NCBI RefSeq assembly: GCF_034190915.1
Contig: NW_026947501.1
Location: forward strand, 1,178,001 to 1,242,000
Reading direction: 5' to 3'
DNA length: 64,000 nt
Origin: Cavia porcellus
Lineage: Eukaryota; Chordata; Mammalia; Rodentia; Caviidae
Both the position numbers and the translations under genes were made by a program. Below the pieces are notes generated by a model. The model did no database searches. It saw nothing but the letters and a program-made list of their open reading frames with translations, and was not told where the DNA came from. Position 1 is the first letter of the stretch; each line of letters begins with the position of its first letter. This document shows positions 12,000 through 22,541 of this stretch, one piece after another.

Positions 12000-13890
12000 G
12001 GGTTAGCGTTAGTGGTTAGCTTTAGGGGTAGGGTTACGGTTAGGGTTAGTTTTAGAGGTTAGTGTTAGTGTTAGGGTTAGTGTTAGTGTTAGTGTTAGCG
12101 TTAGGGTTAGAGTTAGGGTTAGGCTTAGGGTTAGGCTTAGTGTTATGGTTAGGTTTTGGATTACAATTAGGTTAGGGTTAGGGTTAGGGTTAGATTTAGG
12201 TTTTGCATTACATTTAGTGTTAGTGTTAGGGTTAGAGTTAGATGTTAGGTGTTAGGAATAGTGATATGGGTTAGTTTTAGCATTAGAATTAGTGTTACGG
12301 TTAGGGTTACGCTTATGGTTAGCATTTAGGTTTAGGGTTAGGGTTAGTGTTATCGTTGGGGTTAGGGTTAGATTGAGGTTTAGTTTTAGGGTTAGTGTTA
12401 TGGTCAGATGATAGGTTTAGTGTTCGGGTTATGGTTAGTGTTAGGGTTATGCTAAGCTTAGGGTTCAGGTTAGGTATTAAAGCCAGGGTTAGTGTTAGTA
12501 TAAGGGGTAGGTTTAGGGTTAGGGTGAGGATTAATGTTAGGTTTAGGGTTAGGGTCATGATTAGGGTTAGGGTGAGGGTTAGTGTTATCCTTTAGGTTAG
12601 GGTTAGATTGAGGTTTAGGGTTAGGGTTACTGTTATGGTCAGATGTTAGGTTTAATGTTCGGGTTAGGGTTAGGGTTAGGGTTGTGCTAAGCTTAGGGTT
12701 TGGGTTAGGTATTGCAGTTAGTGTTAGTGTTAATATAAGTGGTAATCTTAGGGTTAGGGTAAGGGATTAAAGTTAGATTTAGGGTTAGGCTCATGTTTAG
12801 GTTTAGGGTTAGGGTTAGGTTTTTAGGTTAGTGTTAGTGTTAGGGTTACTGTTATGGTTATGGTTAGGGTTATGGTTAGGTTTATTGTTAGGGTTAGTGT
12901 TATGGTTAGAGTTTAGCATTCAGTTTTGGGTTAGATTTAGGGTTAGGTTAGTGTTAGCCTTAGGTTTATATGTGATGGTTAGTGTTAGTGTTAGGCTTAG
13001 GGTTAAAGCTTAGGTTCAGGGATAGGGTTAGAGTTAGGGTTGTGGATAGGTTTATGGTTATGGTGGGGTTTAGTGTTAGGTTAGGGTTAGGTTTAGGGTT
13101 AGGTTTAAGGTTAGAGTTAGGGTTAGTTTTAGTGTTAGGATTAGAATTTAGGGTTAGATTTAGATTTAGGGTTACGCTTAGTGTTAGGGTTATGATTAGG
13201 GTTAGGGATTAGGTGTTAAGGATAGGGTTAGGGTTGGGGTTTGGGTTACGGTTAGGGTTAGCATAATGATTAGGTTTAGGTTTAGGGTTAGGGTTAAAGT
13301 TAGGGGTAGGGTTAGGTTTAGGGTTAATTTAAGTGTTAGGGTTAGGTTTAGTGTTAGGGGTTAAATGTTAGCGATAGGGATAGGGTTAGGGTTAGGTTTA
13401 GTGTTCAGTTTAGTGTTAGGGATAGTGTTAGGGTTAGGGTTAGGGTTAGGGTTTAGGTTTAGGGTTAGTTTAGGGTTAGGGTTAACGTTAATTTTAGGGT
13501 TAAGGTTAGTGTTAGGTTTAGTGTTACAAGTTACAAGTTAGGTTTAGTGTTAGGGTTAGCGTTAGGGTTAGGTAAGTGTTAGGGTTAGGGTTTGCGTTAG
13601 GGTTAAAGGTTAGAGGTAGGGTTAGGGTTAGCCTTAGGGTTATGATTAGGGTTAGTGTTACAATTAGGTTAGCGTTAGGGTTAGGGTTAGGGTTAGGGTT
13701 AGTGTTAGGGTTAGGCTTAGGTTTAGTGTTAGGGTTGGCGTTTAGCGTTAGGTTTGGGTTAGGGTTATGGATAATTCATAGGTTTAGGTTTAGTGTTATG
13801 GTAAGAGTTAGGGTTAGTGTTAGTGTTAGTGATAGGGTTAGCTCTATCATTACAGGTTAGCATTAGATTTAGTAATACAGTATGTGATTA
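12000..13890 (+). repeat. HOR block, copy 3 (domain I)
   Basis: This is the third occurrence of the domain I marker series. The TAGCTTTAGGGGTAGGG segment is near 12014, tandem modules are at 12475 and 12710, and AGGATTAGAATTTA is at 13137. The dyad is at 13211 and 13363, GGATAATTCATAGG is near 13769, and TAATACAGTATGTGA (two changes from the other copies) is at 13873. A partial fourth copy follows: its module is at 16009, its AGGATT word (interrupted by the SINE) is at 16355, and its dyad is at 16560 and 16712. Confidence 0.8.
12340..12790 (+). repeat. Tandem 235-bp modules, second pair
   Basis: The marker TATTAAAGCCAGG at 12475 and its variant TATTGCAGTTAG at 12710 are 235 bp apart. Both are preceded by GTGCTAAGCTTAGGG or ATGCTAAGCTTAGGG and a TTCGGGTTA word. 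Both are followed by TATAAGGGGTAGG or TATAAGTGGTAAT and then a GATTAA word. The upstream words TTATCGTTGGGGTTAGGG and TAGATTGAGGTTTAG are also duplicated, at about 12350 and 12600. The pair sits in HOR copy 3 in the same place as the 7485/7721 pair in copy 2, so the doubling probably predates the copy 2 / copy 3 split. Confidence 0.8.
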
Positions 13891-16319
13891 GGGTTAGGTT
13901 TAGGGTGAGGCTTAGAAGTTATGGTTATGGTTAGGTTTAGGGTTAAAGCCTAGGTTTAGGGTTAGGTTTAGCATTAGGGTTAGGTATAGGGTAAGGGTTA
14001 GGATTAGGGTTAGTTGTTAGGTTTAGGGTTAGGTTTACGGTTAGGTTTAGGGTAGGGTTTAGAGGTTAGTGTTAGGGTTAGTGTTAGGCTTAGGGTTAGA
14101 TTTGGACTTAGGTTTAGGTTTAGGGCTATGGTTAGCGTTAGGGTTAGGTTTAGGTTTAGGTTTAGGGTTAGGGATAGGGTGACAGCTAGGCTTTGGTTTA
14201 TGGTAAGTGTTAGGGTTACAATTAATTTAGGGTTAGAGTTAGGGTTAGTGTTAGGGTTATGGTTGATGTTAGGATTCGGATTAGGATTAGGGTTAGTGTT
14301 AGGTTTAGGGGTTAGTGTTAGGGATAGTTTTAGGTTTAGGCTTCAGGTTACGGTTAGCTTTAGATTAAGGATGAGGTTAGGGTTAGTGTTAGGGTCAGGG
14401 TTAGGGTTAGGGGTAGCGTTTGCGTTAGAATCAGGGTTTGTTTTAGGGTTAGGGTTACCGTTAGCTTTAGGGGTTAGGTGTTAACGATAGGGTTATAGTT
14501 AGCGTTAAGATTAGGATTAGATTTTGGGTTAGGTTTAGGGTTAGGGTTAATGTTATGGTTAGTGTTAGCCTTTTTGGTTAGGGTTACGGTTACGGTTAGT
14601 GTTATGTTTAGTGTTAAGATTATCTTGAGGTTTAGGGTTAGGGTTAGAGTTAGGATTAGTGTCAGGGTTTAAGGTCAGTGGTTAGGCTTCGGGTTATGGC
14701 TTAGGGTTAGGTGTTAGGTTTAGGGGTTAGCGTTATGGTTAGGTTTAGGGCTAGCGTTAGGGTAAGGGTTAGGGTTTTTATTTGGGTTAGAGATTATGGT
14801 TACGGTTAGGATTATGGTTGGGGTTAGGGTTTCTTTTATGTTTAGATGTTAGGGTCAGTGATAGGGTTAGGGTTGGTTTTATGTTTCAGGTTAGGGTTAG
14901 GTTTAGGGTTAGAATTTATGGTTAGGATTAGGTTTAGGCTTAGGCTTAGGCTTGGGCTTAGGGTTTGTGTTAGGTTTAGGGTTAGGGTTTAGTGTTAAGG
15001 TTAGGGTTACGGTTAGGCTTAGGGTTACGGTTAGTGTTAGGGTTACGATTAGGTTTTGGGTTAGACTTAGGGTTAGGTTTAGGGTTAGGGTTAGGTTTAT
15101 TGTTAGTTTTAGTGTTAGGGTTAGCATTAGGGTTAGTGGTATAGTGTTAGGGATAGCTGTAGTATTAGCGTAGGGTTACGGTTAGTTTTACATTTAGGTT
15201 TACAGTTATGGTTTTGGATAGAGTGTTAGGGTTAGGGTTAGGGTTAGGGTTAGCATTAGGCTTAGAGGTTATGGTTAGGGATAAGTTGAAAGCTTAGATT
15301 CATGGATAGGGTTAGTGTTAGAATTCGAGTTTGGGATAAGGTAAGGTTTAGGATTAGGGTTAGTGGTTACTTTTAGGTTTAGGGTTACGGTTAGGGTTAG
15401 GGTTAGGTTTAGATGTTAGTTTTAGAGTTAGGTTTATGGTTAGGGTTAGTGTTAGCACTACAATTAGGTTACGCTTAGGGTTAGGGTTATGTTTAAGGAT
15501 AGGGTTTGCGTTACATGTAGTGTTAGGTTTAGAGTTAAGGTTAGGGTTAGGTTTAGGGTTTAGGTGTTAGGGATAGGGTTATGAGTTAGGGTTAGGGTTA
15601 GTGTTATGTTTAGGGTTACTGTATGGGTTGAGGTTTAGGGTTAGGGTTAGGGTTAAGGTTAGTTTTACGGTGATGGTTAGCGTTACGGATAGTGTTAGGT
15701 TTAGGGTTATGGTGTAGTGTTAGTGTTAGGGCTAGGGTTAGGGTTAGGTATAGGCTTAGGTCTATGGTTATGGTTAGGGTTACAGCTTAGGTTAAGGGTT
15801 AGGGTAAGGGATTAATGTTAGGTTTAGGGTTAGGATCATGGTTAGGGTTAGGGTTAGGGTTAGTGTCAGTGTTATCGTTGGTGTTAGGTTTAGATAGAGG
15901 TTTAGTGTTAGGGTTAGTTTTATGGTTAGTGTTATGGTTAGATGTTAGGTTTTGTGTTCGGGTTAGGGTTAGGATTAGGGTTATGCTAAGTTTAGCGTTC
16001 GGGTTAGGTATTACAGTCAGGGTTAGTGTTAGTAAAAGGGGTAGGTTTAGGGTTAGGGTAAGGGATAAATGTTAGGTTCAGGGTTAGGGTCATGGTTAGG
16101 ATTAGGGTTAGGTTAGGTTTTTAGGTTAGTGTTAGTGTTAAGGTTAGGGTTAGTGTTATGGTTGGGGTTAGCATTATGGTTAGGGTTATTGTTAGGGTTA
16201 GCGTTATGGTTAGAGGTTAGCATTCAGTTTTGGGTTAGATTTACAGTTAGGGTTAGTGTTAGGCTTAGGCTTAGAGGTGATAGTGTTAGAGTTAGGCTTA
16301 TGTTTAAAGATTATGTTCA

Positions 16320-16357
16320 GGGTTAGGGTTAGGGTTAGGGTTAGGGTTAGGGTTAGG
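16320..16357 (+). repeat. Perfect TTAGGG run (6 units) beside the SINE
   Basis: Six uninterrupted GGGTTA units lie immediately upstream of the SINE target site. Perfect runs of this length are among the longest I found. Such a run contains the shelterin core TTAGGGTTA several times and enough G-triplets for an intramolecular G-quadruplex. Binding or folding in the cell is inference. Confidence 0.9.
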
Positions 16358-16360
16358 ATT

Positions 16361-16374
16361 AGAATTTATGGTTA
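16361..16374 (+). repeat. Left target-site duplication of the SINE
   Basis: AGAATTTATGGTTA (14 bp) is repeated exactly at 16486-16499 on the other side of the insertion. The bases just outside differ (T/A on the left, C/G on the right), so 14 bp is the exact length. With the two bases before it the site reads TT|AGAA, a common variant of the L1 endonuclease target TT|AAAA. This supports L1-driven retrotransposition. Confidence 0.93.
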
Positions 16375-16389
16375 CAGGGGCTGGGGGTT

Positions 16390-16400
16390 TAGCTCAGCGG
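16390..16400 (+). promoter_or_regulatory. Pol III A box of the SINE
   Basis: TAGCTCAGCGG fits the tRNA A-box pattern TRGYNNARNNG. It lies 14 bases inside the GGGG start of the element, the position expected for an internal type 2 Pol III promoter. Confidence 0.85.
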
Positions 16401-16433
16401 CATAAGCACCTGCCTTGCAAGCAGGCGGTCGTG

Positions 16434-16444
16434 AGTTCAATCCC
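16434..16444 (+). promoter_or_regulatory. Pol III B box of the SINE
   Basis: AGTTCAATCCC fits the B-box core GWTCRANNC (GTTCAATCC at 16435-16443). It starts 33 bases after the A box ends, normal tRNA-like spacing. Both boxes look intact, so the element could in principle be transcribed. Confidence 0.85.
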
Positions 16445-16485
16445 CGGTACCGATAAAAATGAAAAAGACAAAAAAAAAAAAAAAA

Positions 16486-16499
16486 AGAATTTATGGTTA
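16486..16499 (+). repeat. Right target-site duplication of the SINE
   Basis: AGAATTTATGGTTA is identical to 16361-16374. Its first A may be shared with the SINE poly-A tail (17 A from 16470 to 16486). The degenerate TTAGGG array resumes directly after it. Confidence 0.93.
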
Positions 16500-17100
16500 G
16501 GTTTAGGGCTAGGGTTACACTTAGTTTTAGCGTTATGATTAAGTTTAGGGTTAGGGGTTAGATGTTAGGGATAGGGTTAGGGTTGGGCTTTGGGTTATGG
16601 CTAGGTTTAGGGTAACGATTAGTGTTAGATTTAGTGTTAGGGTTAGAGTTAGGCATAGGGTTAGGTTTAGGGTTAGTTTTAGAGTTACGATTAGGGTTAG
16701 GGTTAGGGGTTAAGTGTTAGCGATAGGGATAGGGTTAGGGTTATGGTTAGTGTTGGGGTTACAAGTTAGGTTTAGTGTTAGGGTTAGCATTAGGGTTAGT
16801 GTTAGTGTTAGGGTTAGGCTTAGAGGTTATGGTTCGGCTTATGGTTATGGTTAGGGTTAGGGTTAAAGCTTAGGTTTAGTGTTAGTGTTAGTGTTAAGTT
16901 TAGAGTTTAGGGTTAGGTTTAAGGTTAGGGTTAGGGTTAGAGTTATCTTGAGAGGTTAGCGTTTATTTTAGGGTTAGTGTTAGGGTTAGGGTTTGTGTTA
17001 GGGTTAGGTTTTATCATTAGGGTTTATGGATAGGGTTAGGCTTCAGGTTAGGTTTAGGTTTTTGGTTAGACAAGGTTAGAACTGGGTTTAGGTTTAGGGT
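16500..17100 (+). repeat. Degenerate TTAGGG array, end of domain I
   Basis: The array resumes in the same orientation and the same HOR context as before the SINE. The words after the insertion (TTACACTTAG, GTTATGATTAAGTTTAGGG, then the AGATGTT dyad at 16560 and AAGTGTT at 16712) match those after AGGATTAGAATTTA at 3991 and 8142. No gene or other element is visible. Confidence 0.9.
16525..16528 (+). terminator. First TTTT downstream of the SINE (possible Pol III stop)
   Basis: The element has no internal T4 run. The first run of four T on the + strand after the insertion is here, in a variant hexamer (TTAGTTTTAG). If the SINE were transcribed, the RNA would be about 150 nt and include some G-rich telomeric flank. 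Runs of only four T are weak stops. This is inference only. Confidence 0.35.
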
Positions 17101-17916
17101 TATTGTTATGCTTCCCTTTAGGGTTAGGGTTAGGGTTATGGTTACAGTTAGGTTTTGGGGTTACCGGTAAGGGATAAGGTTAGGGTTAGGTTCTGGGTAA
17201 GGTTTAGTGTTTTATGGTTAGGTTTAGGGTTAGGGTTATGGTTATGGTTAGTGTTAGGGTTAGGGTTTGGGTTATGGTTATGTTTAGGTTTACGGTTAGG
17301 GTTAGGGATAATGTTAGTTTCGGGGTTAGGGTTAGGGTTAGTTATAGTGTTCAAGTTAGGTTTAGGGTTAGTGTTGGGTTTAGGGTTAGTGTTAGGTTTA
17401 GGTTTACGGTTAGGGTTAGGCTATGGGTTAGAAGTTAATTTTAGGGTTAAGGTTTGTGTTATGGTGAGGGTTTGGGATAGATATTACAATTAGGTTTAGG
17501 GTTAGGGTTAGGGTTAGTGTTAGGTTTAGGAATTAGGGATAGGTTTAATGTTAGGATTAGGATTAGGGTTATGTTTAGGGATTAGCAATTGGTTTAATGT
17601 TAGGGTTAGGGTTAGGGTTGAGTGTTACTGTTAGATTTAGGATTATGGTAAGAGGTAGAGTTAGGCTTACATATTAGGGTTAGTGTTCGTTTTAGTGTTA
17701 GCGTTAGGGTTAGGGTTAGGGATTAGGGTTAGGGATAGGGTTAGGATTAGTGTTAGGCTCTGTATTAGGATCAGGTTTAGTGATACGTTTAGTGTTAGGG
17801 TTAGGTTTATTGTTAGGTTTTGGCTTAGTTTTAGGTGTTAGGTGTTAGGGATATGCTTATGGTAAGGGATAGGTTTAAGGTTAGGCTTAGTGTTAGTTTT
17901 AGGTTCAAGGTTAGGT

Positions 17917-17951
<35 letters not shown>

Positions 17952-19858
17952 TATTAGGGTTAGGGTTAGTGTTAGTGTAAGGTTTAGCTTTAGGTTTAGG
18001 TTTAGGGTTAGGGTTCGGGTTAGGGTTAGGTTTACAGGTTAGGGTTAGTGTTAGTGATTGCTTTATTTTTAGGATTAGGTTTAGGTTTAGGGTTAGCGTT
18101 AGGGTTAGGGTTATTGTTACGCTTATGGTTAAGATTAGGGATTAGCGTTCGGTGCAGTGTTAGGGTTCGTGTTCTGCTTAGGGTTAGGTTTAGTGCTGGA
18201 CAAGTTTAGAGTTGGGGTTAGGGTTAGGGTTATGTTTATGTTTAGCTTCAGGGTTAGGGTTAGGATTTGGGGTTAAAGTTAGAGTTAGTGTTCGGGTTTA
18301 TGTTACGGTTTTGTGGTTAGGGTTTATGATTAGCGTTAGGTTTATGATTAGATTTAGGGTTAGGGTTAGGGTTAGCGTTCGGTTTAGTGTTTAGTTTAGA
18401 GGTAGTTTTAGGTTTATAAATAGGGATATGGGTTACGTGTAAGGGATATGGTTAGGGTTAGTGATAGGGTTTAGTGTTATGGTTAGGTTATTTTTCGGTT
18501 AGGGTTAGGGTTAGAGATTAGAGGTTAGGGTTAGGGTTAGGTTTAGGTTTAGGTTTAGGTTTAGGGTTAATGTTAGTGTTAGGTTTAGTGTTAGTGTTAA
18601 GTTTAGGGTTAGGGTTAGGGCTTAAGTGATAGGGATAGGGTTAGCTTTAGGGCTAGTGTTAGAAGGACAGGGTTAGAGTTATGGTTAAGGTTAGGTTTAG
18701 GGTTAGGCTTAGGGTTAGTGGTCACTTTAGAATTAGGTTTATGGTTCAGGTTAGGGATAGCATTAGAGTTAGGGTTAGGGTTAGCGTTAGGTTCAGTTTT
18801 AGGCTTAGGGTGAGGGTTAGGGTTAGGGTTAGGTTAGGATTAGGGGTTAGTTTTTGGGATAGTGTTAGGGTTAATCTTGGGGTTACAGTTAGGTTTAGGG
18901 TTATGAATACATTTAGTTTTAGGGTTAGGGTTTGCATTAGGTTTAGTGTTAGGGTTAGGTTTATTATTAGTGTTACAGTTAGGGTTGCTTTAGTGTTAGT
19001 GTTAGGGTTAGACTTAAGGTTAGCATTCGGGTTACGTTCAGGTTTCAGGTTACGGTTAGGGTTTGGGTTAGGGTTAGGGGTGAGAGTTTGAGGTTTAGGG
19101 TTAGCGTTAGTGTTAGGGTTACGGCTAGGGTTAGTGATATGGTTAGAGATAGTGTTATGGTTAGGGTTACTTTTAGGGTCATGGTTAGGGTTAGGGATTA
19201 GGTTTAGGGACAGGGTTACTGTTTGGTTTAGGTTTATGGTTACTCTTAGTGTTAGGGTTAGATATTAGTGTTAGGGCTACCGTTAGTTTTAGGGTTAAGA
19301 GTATGTTTCTGGTTTGAGTTTTGGGTTAGAGTTAGTGTTATAGTTAGGGTTCCAGTTAGGGTTATGGTTAGAAGTTAGTGTTTGGGTTAGTTTTAGGGTT
19401 GGGGTTAGGGTTAGGGTTAGTGATAGGGTTAGGTATAGGACTTAGGGTTAGTGTTAGGGTTTGGGTTAGGGTTAGTGTTATTATTAGGTCTAAGGGTAGG
19501 GATAGGTTTAGGGGTAGGGTTCGGCTTCGGGTTCGGGTTAGGGTTAGGGTTATTTTTAGGGCTAAGTGCTAGGGTTAGCGTTAAGTGTTAGGGTTAGAGT
19601 TAGGGTTAGGGCTGTGTTAGTGTTAAAGTTTTATTGTTAGGATCCTTAGGTTTAGGGTTTAGGATTAGGGTTAGTGTGAGTTTTAGGGTTAGCGTTAGGC
19701 TTAGGTTTAAGATTAGGTTTATAGTTAGGGTTAGAGTTATGGTTATGGCTAGGTATAGTGTTAGGGATAGTGTTAGGGTTAGGGTTATTGTTAAGTTTTG
19801 TTTTAGTGTTAGGGTTAAGATTGGGGTTAGGGTTACTGTTAGGGTTAGGGTTAGGTTA

Positions 19859-20620
19859 GGGATAGGTTTAGGGGTTAGGTGTTAGGTACAGAGTCAGGGT
19901 TAGGCTTCAGATTCCAGTTAGGGTTAGAGTTATCATTAGGTTTTGGGTTAGGTTTAGGGTTAGGGTTAGGGTTAGGGTTAGGGTTAGGGATAGGGCCCAG
20001 GCTTATGGTTAGTGTTAGGGTTAGATTTTCAGTTTGCGGTAGGATTATGTTAGAGTTTGGTTTAGGGGTTAGCATCAAGGTTAGGCTATGGATTACAGTT
20101 AGAGTTATGTTTAGGGTTAGATTTAGGGTTATGGTATGTGCTAGGGTTAGGGTTAGGTTTAGGGTTTGGGTTAGGTTTAGGGTTAGGGTTAGAGTTAGGA
20201 TTAGGGTTTGTGTTAGCATTAGGGTTTTATGGTTAGGGTCCCTGGAGTTAGGGTTTAGGGTTAAGGGCTAGGTTTAGTCTTAGGGTTAGGTTTAGGGTGA
20301 TGTTTAGGGTTAGATTTAGTATTAGGATTAGGGCTAGTGATAGGGTTAGTGATATTGTTAGGGTTAGGGTTATTGTTAAGTTTTTGGTTAGGGTTAGGTT
20401 TAGGGTTAGGGTTAGAGTTAGGGATAGTGTTAGGTTTAGGATTAGTGTTAGGGTTAGGGTTAGAGGTTAGGATTAGGGTTAGCGTTAGGGATAGGCTTAG
20501 GTTTAGGGTTAGCAATAGGGTTAGGGTTAGCGTTAGGGTTAGGGTTAGGGTTAGGGTTTTGATTAGTTTTAGGGTTAGGCTTAGGGTTACCTTTAGGTTT
20601 ATTGTTAGGGTTAGGGGTTA
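19859..20620 (+). repeat. Domain II duplicated block, copy 1
   Basis: Ordered markers are AGGGTTAGGCTTCAGATTCC at 19897, a six-unit perfect TTAGGG run at 19954-19989, GGGCCCAGGCTTATGG at 19988, TAGGCTATGGATTACAG near 20082, and GGGTCCCTGGAGTTAGGG at 20236. Next come ATTAGGATTAGGGCTAGTGA near 20321 and TGTTAGGTTTAGGATTAGTG near 20429. The same order is found at 23579-24400. GGTCCCTGGAG is not a hexamer variant and makes the pairing specific. Confidence 0.85.
19954..19989 (+). repeat. Perfect TTAGGG run (6 units)
   Basis: Six exact units followed by ATAGGGCCC. A run of the same length sits at the matching place in the second copy of this block, at 23669-23704. Confidence 0.9.
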
Positions 20621-22527
20621 GATGTACAGATAGGTTTAGGGTTAAGGTTAGGTTTAAAATTTGGGTTAGGGTTAGGTGTTAAGGGTATAGTTAGTGTTAT
20701 GGTTAGCATTATGTTTAGGGTTAGGGTTTCGTTTAGGTTTACGGATGGGTTAGTGTTAGCGTTAGGGGTAGGATTAGGGATTAGGGTTAGGGTTAGTGTT
20801 AGGTTTGGGGTTAGGATTTGTTTACGGGTTAATGTTACGCTTAGGGTTAGGGTTATGGTAAGCGTTAGGGTTAGGCTTTCGTATTACTGTTAGAGTTCGG
20901 GTTAGAGTTAGGGTTACGGTTACTGTGAGGGATTACGGTTAGTGTTAGTTTTAGGGTTAGTGTTAGGCTCAGTATTAGGATTAGTGTTAGGGATAGGTTT
21001 AGGGTAAGGGTTAAAATTATTGTTAAGCTTAGTGTTAGGTTTAGGGTTAGGGATAGGTTTAGGGTTAGGGTTAGGGGTTATTGTTAGAGTTAGGGTTAGG
21101 GTTTGGGGATAGGGTGAGTGTTAGTGTTTGGATTAGGATTAGGGTTAATGTTAGGGTTAGAAGGTTAGGGTGAGGGTTAGCGTGAGTGTTAGGGTTAGGA
21201 TTATTGTTAGGTTTATGTTTGGGTTTAGGGTTAGTGTTACGGTTAGGGTTAGGTTTAGCGTTAGGGTTAGAGTTAGGGTTAGGTTTATGTTTAGGGTTAG
21301 TTTTAGGATTAGGTTAGGGTTAGTGTTAAGTTGAGGTTAGGGTTAGTGGTTAGGTTTTAGGGATAGTGTTAGTGTTAGGCTTCAGGTTAAAGTTAGGTTT
21401 AGGGTTTTGAATAGGTTTAGGGTTAGGTTTAGGGGTAGCATTAGGTTTAGTATTCGGGTTAGTGTTATTGTTAGGGTTAGAGTTAGGGTTAGGGTTAGGA
21501 TTAGTTTTAGGTTTAAGGTTAGGGTTAGTGTTAGTTTTAAGGATAGGTTTAGGTTTAGATTTAGGGTTTAGTTTTAGGGTGAAGGTTACGTTTAGGTTTA
21601 CGTATAGGGTAGAGTAGGGTTGGAGGTTAGATGTTAGGGTTAGGGTTAGGGTTAGCGTTAGGGATAGGGTTATGATTAGGGTTAGGGTTAGAGGTTATGG
21701 TTAGGGTCAGGGTTAGGTTTAGGGTTAGGGTTAGTGTTAGCCTCAGTTTTTGGGTTAGGGTTAGTGCTATGTTTATGGGTAAGCTTAGGGGTTAGGTGTT
21801 AGGGATAGGGTTACCGTTAGGTTTAGGTTTAGGTTTAGGTTTAGTGTTATTCTTAGGGTTAAGTTTAGAAGCAAGGGTTAGGGTTTTCGTTTTGTGTTAG
21901 GGTAAGTGTTAGGGTTAGTTTTCTGGTTAGGGTTATCAGTACAAGTTAGCCTTTGGTTTAGGGTTAGGGTTATGGTTAGAGTTTAGCATTAGTGTTAGTG
22001 TTAGAGTTAGGGTTAGGTTTATGACTTAGGGTTTGACTTAGGGTTAGTCTTAGGGTTAGGTTTATGTTTAGGTCTAAGGGTTAGGGTTAGGTTTAGAGGT
22101 TAGGGTTTTGGATAGGGTTAGGTTTATGTTTGGGTTATGTTTAAGTGTTACTTTTGCGTTATTAGGTCATTGTAAGGCTTTGCGTTATGGTTAGGATTGG
22201 GGTTACGATTAGGTTTAGGTTTGGTGTTAGGTTTAGAGTTAGGTTTAGTGTTAGGATTAGAGTTAGAGTTAGGGTTAGATTTTCTGTTAGGGTTAGCTGT
22301 TAGGTGTTAGAATATGTTTAGGGTTATGGATATCATTATGGTTAGGGTTAGGGTTTTGTTTAGATTTACAGATAGGTTAGTGTTAGTGTAAGTGTTAGGG
22401 TTAGGGATTAGGGTTTGGGTTAGTGTTTGGGTTATGGTTAGGTTTACGGGTTAGTGTTACACCTAGGCTTAGGGTTATGGTAAACGGTAGGGTTAGGGTT
22501 AGGTTTAGGGTTAGGGTTTGGGTTAGG

Positions 22528-22541
22528 TTTTTTTTTTTTTT
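22528..22541 (+). repeat. 14-T homopolymer inside the array
   Basis: The run follows TTGGGTTAGG and is followed by GGTCTAAGAG. No SINE body or target-site duplication is visible on either side. It is most simply an expanded TTT of a TTTAGG variant. Shorter T runs occur at 41353 (8 T), 56842 (7 T) and near 57969 (7 T). Confidence 0.8.

Larger units (their letters stand above)
1..16360 (+). repeat. Degenerate TTAGGG array, domain I (before the SINE)
   Basis: Every line reads as TTAGGG hexamers with frequent single-base variants such as TTAGTG, TTTAGG, TTATGG, TTACGG, TTAGCG and TTAGAG. Register is mostly kept at six bases, with occasional one- or two-base slips. The G-rich strand is always +, and no head-to-head inversion was seen. 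Cytosine is scarce on this strand and appears mainly in variant hexamers. No unique sequence, gene or other transposon was recognised. Marker words (TATTACAGTCAGG, GGGATTAATGTTAGG, AAAGCTTAGGTTCAG, TAATAGAGTATGTGG) recur in order, which shows HOR organisation. The stretch is too degenerate for a newly synthesised terminal telomere, so a subtelomeric or interstitial block is the likely class. Confidence 0.95.
16375..16486 (+). mobile_element. tRNA-Ala-derived SINE, ID-family-like (rodent)
   Basis: This is the only clearly non-telomeric sequence in the window. The body starts GGGGCTGGGG at 16377, with two extra bases CA after the target duplication. It contains Pol III A and B boxes and a perfect 5-bp anticodon-like stem (CCTGC/GCAGG, 16409-16425) around a 7-base loop CTTGCAA. 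That loop reads anticodon TGC, alanine. The tRNA-like part ends GGTACCG at 16452. The tail is ATAAAAATGAAAAAGAC followed by 17 A. The D stem and acceptor stem do not pair well, so it is a SINE and not a tRNA gene. ID elements derive from tRNA-Ala/BC1 and use L1 machinery. The tail style suggests Sciuridae, but this is from memory. The long uninterrupted A tail, exact 14-bp duplications and little visible decay suggest a fairly young insertion. Confidence 0.92.

Noticed and set aside
7485..16020. CRISPR-like direct repeats (TATTACAGTCAGG words)
   Set aside because: Spacing is irregular, from 235 bp to several kb. The intervening sequence is the same telomeric repeat and not unique spacers, and the context is a vertebrate genome.
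16377..16452. A functional tRNA-Ala(TGC) gene
   Set aside because: The anticodon arm is perfect, but the D and acceptor stems do not pair. The sequence is followed by an A-rich tail and flanked by target duplications, so it is a SINE.
22528..22541. Poly-A tail of a reverse-strand SINE (seen as 14 T)
   Set aside because: The sequence to its right goes straight back to hexamer variants. There is no Pol III box or tRNA-like body and no target duplication.
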